This document shows, piece by piece, positions 25,140 to 29,107 of a stretch of 29,107 nucleotides of DNA. The notes below the pieces were generated by a model. It saw only the letters and a program-made list of their open reading frames with translations, was not told the origin of the DNA and did no database searches. This DNA is from JBHIBA01 sp046758845 (GTDB lineage Bacteria; UBA8248; JACPRG01; G963555815), in NCBI GenBank assembly GCA_046758845.1, contig JBHIBA010000020.1, positions 1 to 29,107 on the forward strand, written 5' to 3'. Within the stretch, counting starts at the first letter, position 1; the number at the start of each line of letters is the position of its first letter. The position numbers and the translations under genes were made by a program.

Positions 25140-25907
25140 TCAATCCGCTCCCCCTGCGGATGTCCCTTCGGCTGTTTTACGATGCGGGTTTCTTCCGTCG
25201 GTGCGGCCGCCCAGGTAGGCCCTGCGGACCTCAGGGTTCTCCCGAAGCTTGCTGGCGGTGTCGTGAAGGACGATTTTTCCGGTCTCGATGACGTAGCCCT
25301 CGTCGGCCAGGGCGAGGGCCATGCGCGCGTTTTGCTCTACGAGGAGGACTGTCGTTCCCCTGTCTCGGATGTCCCGAAGGATGCGGAAAACGGTTTCGAT
25401 CAAGCGGGGGGCGAGACCCATAGACGGTTCGTCCAAGAGAAGGAGCTTCGGCTTGGACATCAGTGCCCGCGCGATGGCCAGCATCTGCTGCTCCCCCCCA
25501 CTCAGGCTTCCACCCTTCTGCCTCGCCCTTCCCCGAAGGGCCGGGAAAAGCTCCAAGACTTCTTCCACTTCGCGAAGGATCCGGCTCCGATCCCAGCGCA
25601 GGAAGGCCCCCATTTTTAAGTTTTCCAGCATCGTCAGGGTGGAGAAAATCCGGCGGCCCTCCGGGACCAGGGAAATCCCAAGAGAGACGATCTCTGCCGG
25701 CGTGCGTGTGGCGAGGTCCATGTCTTGAAAAGAGATCGACCCGGCCCAGGGCCGAAGTAGACCCGTGACCGTCTTCAAAGTCGTGGTCTTTCCCGCGCCG
25801 TTCGCCCCGATGAGGGCGACGATCTGACCTTCGGCGACGGAGAGGGAAATCCCCTGTAGGGCGGCGATGTTGCCATAGCCAGTCCTGAGGCCCTTGATCT
25901 CCAGCAT
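25140..25907 (-). CDS. livF: Branched-chain amino acid-type ABC ATPase LivF
   Basis: Second ATPase of the HAAT/Liv importer, 255 aa. Walker A 'GANGAGKTTTLK', signature 'LSGGEQQMLAIARAL', Walker B 'LLLLDEPSMGLAP' and the LivF-specific 'LVEQNARMAL' are all present. It overlaps the livG stop by one base (TGATG). The C-terminal tail beyond 'AYLGG' is an extra 21 or so polar residues. Liv paralogues import branched-chain amino acids, amides, urea or aromatic acids. Confidence 0.92.
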   Translation of the reverse strand: MLEIKGLRTGYGNIAALQGISLSVAEGQIVALIGANGAGKTTTLKTVTGLLRPWAGSISFQDMDLATRTPAEIVSLGISLVPEGRRIFSTLTMLENLKMGAFLRWDRSRILREVEEVLELFPALRGRARQKGGSLSGGEQQMLAIARALMSKPKLLLLDEPSMGLAPRLIETVFRILRDIRDRGTTVLLVEQNARMALALADEGYVIETGKIVLHDTASKLRENPEVRRAYLGGRTDGRNPHRKTAEGTSAGGAD

Positions 25908-26674
25908 CAGGCGTAGGTCTCCCTGCCCAGATATGCCTCGATCACCCGCTCGTCGTTCTGGATCTCTTCGGGCGTGCCCTCGGCGATCTTCTCGCCAAAG
26001 TCAAGGACGGCGATCCGCTCACAAAGATTCATCACCATGCTCATGTCGTGCTCGATGAGAAAGATGGTGTAGCCCTGGCTGCGGATTCGCTCGATGACGT
26101 CCATGATCTCCTCGGTCTCCTGGGGGGTCATTCCGGCGGTGGGCTCATCCAAGAGGAGGATCTTGGCGCGCGTCGCCATGGCCCGGCCGATCTCCAGGAC
26201 CCGCTGCGCCCCGTAAGGGAGCGAGCCCGCCAGCTCGTCAAGACGATCGGAAATGCCCAGGAAGTCCAGGATCTCCAGGGTCTGCTCATAAATGAGGGCC
26301 TCTTCTCGCCTTGTGGCGCCTGAGCGCAACACGGAACCCCAGAGCTCGCTCCGCGTTCGGCAGTGAAAACCGACCATCACGTTTTCGAGCACTGTCATGT
26401 TCCGAAAAAGCTTGACGTTCTGGAAGGTTCGGGCGATCCCCGCTGCGACCCTCCGGTGGGGTTTGAGGCGAGTGATGTCCCGGCCCTCGAAGCGGATGCG
26501 CCCGGAGGTGGGGGGGAACACGCCTGCGATCACATTGAAAAGCGTGGTCTTTCCGGCTCCATTGGGGCCGATGAGACCCCAGATGCGTCCGGATTCCACC
26601 TCGAAGGTCACCCCCGAGAGGGCGCGGAGACCCCCAAATCGCTTGGTGACCCCCTGGATGTCAAGCAGCCCCAC
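25907..26674 (-). CDS. livG: Branched-chain amino acid-type ABC ATPase LivG
   Basis: First ATPase of the importer, 255 aa. Walker A 'GPNGAGKTTLFN', Q-loop 'RTFQNVKLF', the relaxed LivG signature 'LPYGAQRVLEIGRAM', Walker B 'LLLDEPTAGMTPQE' and the H-loop 'LIEHDM' are present. The divergent signature is normal for LivG. Its start overlaps the livM stop by 14 bases. Confidence 0.92.
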   Translation of the reverse strand: MGLLDIQGVTKRFGGLRALSGVTFEVESGRIWGLIGPNGAGKTTLFNVIAGVFPPTSGRIRFEGRDITRLKPHRRVAAGIARTFQNVKLFRNMTVLENVMVGFHCRTRSELWGSVLRSGATRREEALIYEQTLEILDFLGISDRLDELAGSLPYGAQRVLEIGRAMATRAKILLLDEPTAGMTPQETEEIMDVIERIRSQGYTIFLIEHDMSMVMNLCERIAVLDFGEKIAEGTPEEIQNDERVIEAYLGRETYA

Positions 26675-27797
26675 GGCCGCCTCCTTCCGGGCCGCCGCCC
26701 CTTGGGCCTCGGGGTGCTCCCCGTTCCGCCAGCGGGGTTTGCGCCCCCCGCAGCGCGGGGGCGGGCCGGGTCGCCTGGGTCCACTGGGCGAAAAAGGCAG
26801 AGCGGCGAGAGAGGATCTTTCCCAGCCATAGCAGGAACCCGTGGAGCCCGCTCGGTGCGAAGATCAGGATCAGGATCATCATGAACCCGTAGATGGCGAT
26901 GCTGTACTGCTGAAACCGGTGGAAATACTCGTTCGTCACCACGAGGGTGATGGCCCCCAGGACGGAGCCCGCAAACGACCCCATCCCGCCGACGACAACC
27001 ATCGTGAGGATCCTGATAGACTCGCCAAGACTGAAGTCGTCTGGGCTGACGTACAGGTCCAGGTGGGCGAAAAGGGCTCCGGAAATCCCGGCGAAAAATC
27101 CCGCGATGGCGAACGCCATGATCTTGTACCGCAAGACATAAACGCCCGCGGCCGCGGCCGCCTCGTGGTCGTCGCGAATGGCCTTCATGGCCCGGCCAAC
27201 GCGGGAGTCGATAGTCCGGCGCAGAACGATGTAATTGATGATCACCGCCACCAGAATCAGGTAGTAAAAGCGGTGGTCGTTGTCGAACGCGAAGGCCCCC
27301 AGGGTCGGGGGCGGGACCCCGGGGATTCCCATCGGCCCGCCCGTCACCTCTGTCCAGTTGAGGGTGATGAGCCGCCCGATCTCCGCAAAGGCGAGGGTCG
27401 CCATCGCCAGGACGTGGCCCCGGACCTTAAGGACGGGGCCGATGACGAGGCCGAATCCGCCGGAGACGAGCCCGGCCACCAGCAGGGCGGGCCAGAAGGA
27501 AATCCCAGCCCCTATCGTGAGGCCGACGGAAACGTAGGCTCCGAGTCCGGCGAACCCCGCCTGGCCCAGGGAGATCTGTCCCGTGAAACCCAGCAAAAGG
27601 GTGAGTCCAGTAACAAGCAGGGCGTACAGGCCGCACAGATTGATAATGTGCATGAAGTACTCATTCTCCACGCCGAGCGGAATCAAGCAGAGGAGCCCGA
27701 CGAAGGCGGCCTTCACCCAGGGTGAGCGGGCGAGCGGAGTCGTGGCCGACACTGGTCGGGAGGGCGTGGAGAACGAAGGCAACGTCGCTTTGGCCAT
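26661..27797 (-). CDS. livM: Branched-chain amino acid-type ABC permease LivM
   Basis: Multi-pass inner-membrane permease, 378 aa. The family segments 'GLTLLLGFTGQISLGQAGF', 'GPVLKVRGHVLAMATLAFAEI' (in part) and 'MGSFAGSVLGA' are visible. The N-terminus has about 28 extra residues before the first membrane segment. The C-terminus has an unusual tail of about 45 residues rich in Gly, Arg and Pro after 'LLWLGKILSRR', which also overlaps livG; it may be a drifted extension. It is 3 bases from livH. Confidence 0.9.
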   Translation of the reverse strand: MAKATLPSFSTPSRPVSATTPLARSPWVKAAFVGLLCLIPLGVENEYFMHIINLCGLYALLVTGLTLLLGFTGQISLGQAGFAGLGAYVSVGLTIGAGISFWPALLVAGLVSGGFGLVIGPVLKVRGHVLAMATLAFAEIGRLITLNWTEVTGGPMGIPGVPPPTLGAFAFDNDHRFYYLILVAVIINYIVLRRTIDSRVGRAMKAIRDDHEAAAAAGVYVLRYKIMAFAIAGFFAGISGALFAHLDLYVSPDDFSLGESIRILTMVVVGGMGSFAGSVLGAITLVVTNEYFHRFQQYSIAIYGFMMILILIFAPSGLHGFLLWLGKILSRRSAFFAQWTQATRPAPALRGAQTPLAERGAPRGPRGGGPEGGGRGAA

Positions 27798-27800
27798 AGG

Positions 27801-28655
27801 TCACTTGGTGGCGATGAGGCCTTCGGGCCTGGAGATGAGGACGAGGATCAACAGGGTAAAGATGAGGGTATCCCCATAAGCCGAGGAGACGAATCCGCGC
27901 AGGACGTTCTCGAACACCCCGAGCAGCAGTCCGCCGATGATGGCCCCCGGAAAACTGAACATTCCCCCCAGGATCAGCGCCGCAAACGCCTTCACGATGA
28001 TGATCCCCATGTTGAAGGTGACGAAGGTCATGGGGGCGACCAGGACGCCCGCCGCCCCCCCCAGCGCCACCGAGATGGCGAAGGTGAGGGCCATCATGAA
28101 TCGGACGTTCACGCCCATCAGGCTCGCCGTCTCGCGGTCGTTCATCACGGCCCGCATCGCCGTGCCGATTCGCGTCAGGTAGAAAAATGCCTGAAGGAGA
28201 AGCATCAAGAAGAGCGTCCCGCCGATGATGACGATCTGCTGGGGGAGAATTTTCAGGCCGAAGACATCCAGGAATTCCTCGCCGAGGGGGTGGGGCAGGC
28301 CGATGGCTTCGCCGCCGTACGTCACCAGCCCCCAGGTCTGGAGGATCAGGCCCACGGCGATCGTTGATGTGATGACGTTCAACAGGGTCTGACCCTTGAT
28401 GGTGCGGATGGCCAACCGCTCCATCACCAGTCCCACGGCCCCCACGCCGATAATCGCAACGACGAAAGCCAGCACGAACGGAAGGCCGAACCAGACGTTG
28501 AGTGTGATGACGAGAAATCCCCCGACCATCACCATCTCGCCGTGGGCGAAGTTGATGAGATCGAGCGCGCGGAGGATCATCACCAGCCCGAGGGCGATCA
28601 GGCTGTAGATGGCTCCCGTTGCGATACCGTTGAAGATGACCTGGATGGCGACCAA
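27801..28655 (-). CDS. livH: Branched-chain amino acid-type ABC permease LivH
   Basis: Partner permease, 284 aa with about eight membrane segments. The hallmark N-terminus 'GIATGAIYSLIALGLVMI' and 'INFAHGEMVMVGGF', and the C-terminal 'FPGAIIGGLLLGVFE', identify it. It is separated from the upstream livK by 134 bases containing a hairpin. Confidence 0.92.
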   Translation of the reverse strand: MVAIQVIFNGIATGAIYSLIALGLVMILRALDLINFAHGEMVMVGGFLVITLNVWFGLPFVLAFVVAIIGVGAVGLVMERLAIRTIKGQTLLNVITSTIAVGLILQTWGLVTYGGEAIGLPHPLGEEFLDVFGLKILPQQIVIIGGTLFLMLLLQAFFYLTRIGTAMRAVMNDRETASLMGVNVRFMMALTFAISVALGGAAGVLVAPMTFVTFNMGIIIVKAFAALILGGMFSFPGAIIGGLLLGVFENVLRGFVSSAYGDTLIFTLLILVLISRPEGLIATK

Positions 28656-28739
28656 AGGTTAGCTCTGCCCTCCACCGGCGCTACATCGAAGGAACCGCGG
28701 CGAGGCGCGAATTCTCCGCCCCCGCCCTAAAACGACGGA

Positions 28740-28770
28740 GCGGGGAGGGGATAAGCCTTTCCCTCCCCGC
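28740..28770 (-). repeat. 10-bp hairpin between livK and livH
   Basis: GCGGGGAGGG (28740-28749) and CCCTCCCCGC (28761-28770) pair perfectly around an 11-base loop. The transcript-side tail lacks a T-run, so it is more likely a stabilising or partial-attenuation hairpin downstream of livK than a full terminator. Confidence 0.45.
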
Positions 28771-28789
28771 CGCGGCGTCCGGTCCGGTC

Positions 28790-29107
28790 TTACTTGGCGT
28801 AGAAGACGTACTTGCCGTTCTTCACAATCATTAAAAGGAACCCCTTGCGGTCGTCACCGTTCTCGTCGAACTTGTGGACGCCCGTTACCCCTCGAAGGTC
28901 CTGGATGGAGAGCAAGGCCTCCCGAAGCTTGACGTTGGTCGTGGAGCCGGCCCGCTTGAAGGCCTCGGCCAGGATGTAGAAAGCGTCGTAGATGCTGCCA
29001 TGGAATTGGTTGGGCTCGCGGCCGTAGCGTGCCTTGAACTTCTTCACGAACTCCCGCACCAGCGGGTCGGGGTTGTCGGCGATGAACATGGAGGAGATGA
29101 TCACGCC
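28790..29107 (-). CDS. livK: LivK-type substrate-binding protein, C-terminal part (partial)
   Basis: The frame stays open to the window edge, so only the last 105 or so residues are present; the true start lies outside. 'REFVKKFKARYGREPNQFHGSIYDAFYILAEAFKRAG' (seen in part as 'FKARYGREP', 'YDAFYILAEA') and 'GVTGVHKFDENGDDRKGFLLMIVKNGKYVFY' (in part 'HKFDENGD') are typical of the C-lobe of periplasmic Leu/Ile/Val-type binding proteins (Peripla_BP_6). It is the most upstream visible gene of the liv cluster and would set the substrate of the system. Confidence 0.88.
   Translation of the reverse strand, partial: GVIISSMFIADNPDPLVREFVKKFKARYGREPNQFHGSIYDAFYILAEAFKRAGSTTNVKLREALLSIQDLRGVTGVHKFDENGDDRKGFLLMIVKNGKYVFYAK

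Noticed and set aside
1..29107. CRISPR arrays, tRNA or rRNA genes, phage genes
   Set aside because: I saw no regularly spaced repeats, no tRNA-like cloverleaf, no rRNA signature and no phage structural genes on reading the window by eye; a tRNA or covariance scan would settle the RNA genes.

Overview
The window reads as a chromosomal segment from a moderately GC-rich bacterium, most plausibly a Desulfobacterota (deltaproteobacterium)-like or related uncultured lineage. The reasons are the molybdenum-hydroxylase operon, the Liv and SsuABC-type uptake systems, dispersed short repeats and a likely selenoprotein. The lineage is an inference from gene content; there is no rRNA or phylogenetic marker.

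Layout. Bases 1-4700 hold the end of an unknown gene, lexA (minus) and, divergently, a helicase/nuclease pair matching MrfA/MrfB (YprA/YprB, mitomycin repair). A direct-repeat LexA box, GTTC-N7-GTTC, fills the spacer of the lexA promoter and lies just before mrfA. Bases 4946-8860 (minus) encode a three-subunit molybdenum hydroxylase (2Fe-2S, molybdopterin and FAD subunits). Its FAD subunit carries a cysteine-rich insert like that of 4-hydroxybenzoyl-CoA reductase, and a relic of a second 2Fe-2S subunit lies upstream. Bases 9265-9830 are repeat-rich: a dispersed repeat also found at the 3' end of mrfB, a MITE-like element and a strong hairpin. Bases 9908-13935 (minus) form an ECF sigma / anti-sigma / VIT-vWA protein cluster with a very good sigma-E-type promoter in front.

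The most unusual part is 14328-18327: a 1.9-kb tandem duplication of a gene for a 613-residue double-DUF3179 protein. In both copies an in-frame TGA sits exactly where the family has the first Cys of its CPxC motif, giving UxxC. It is followed 30 nt later by a hairpin with a GGUCU apical loop, the form of a bacterial SECIS. I read both copies as selenoproteins. To my knowledge DUF3179 is not an established selenoprotein family.

Bases 18589-29107 look like a small-molecule uptake and aromatic-metabolism region: a BMP-family binding protein, a LigA/LigB-type extradiol dioxygenase, an SsuABC/ThiXYZ-type ABC transporter, an SDR-fold protein lacking the catalytic Ser/Tyr/Lys, and a livKHMGF branched-chain-amino-acid-type transporter with livK cut by the window end. 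The transported substrates are unknown. The clustering suggests, but does not prove, uptake and catabolism of aromatic or carboxylate compounds.
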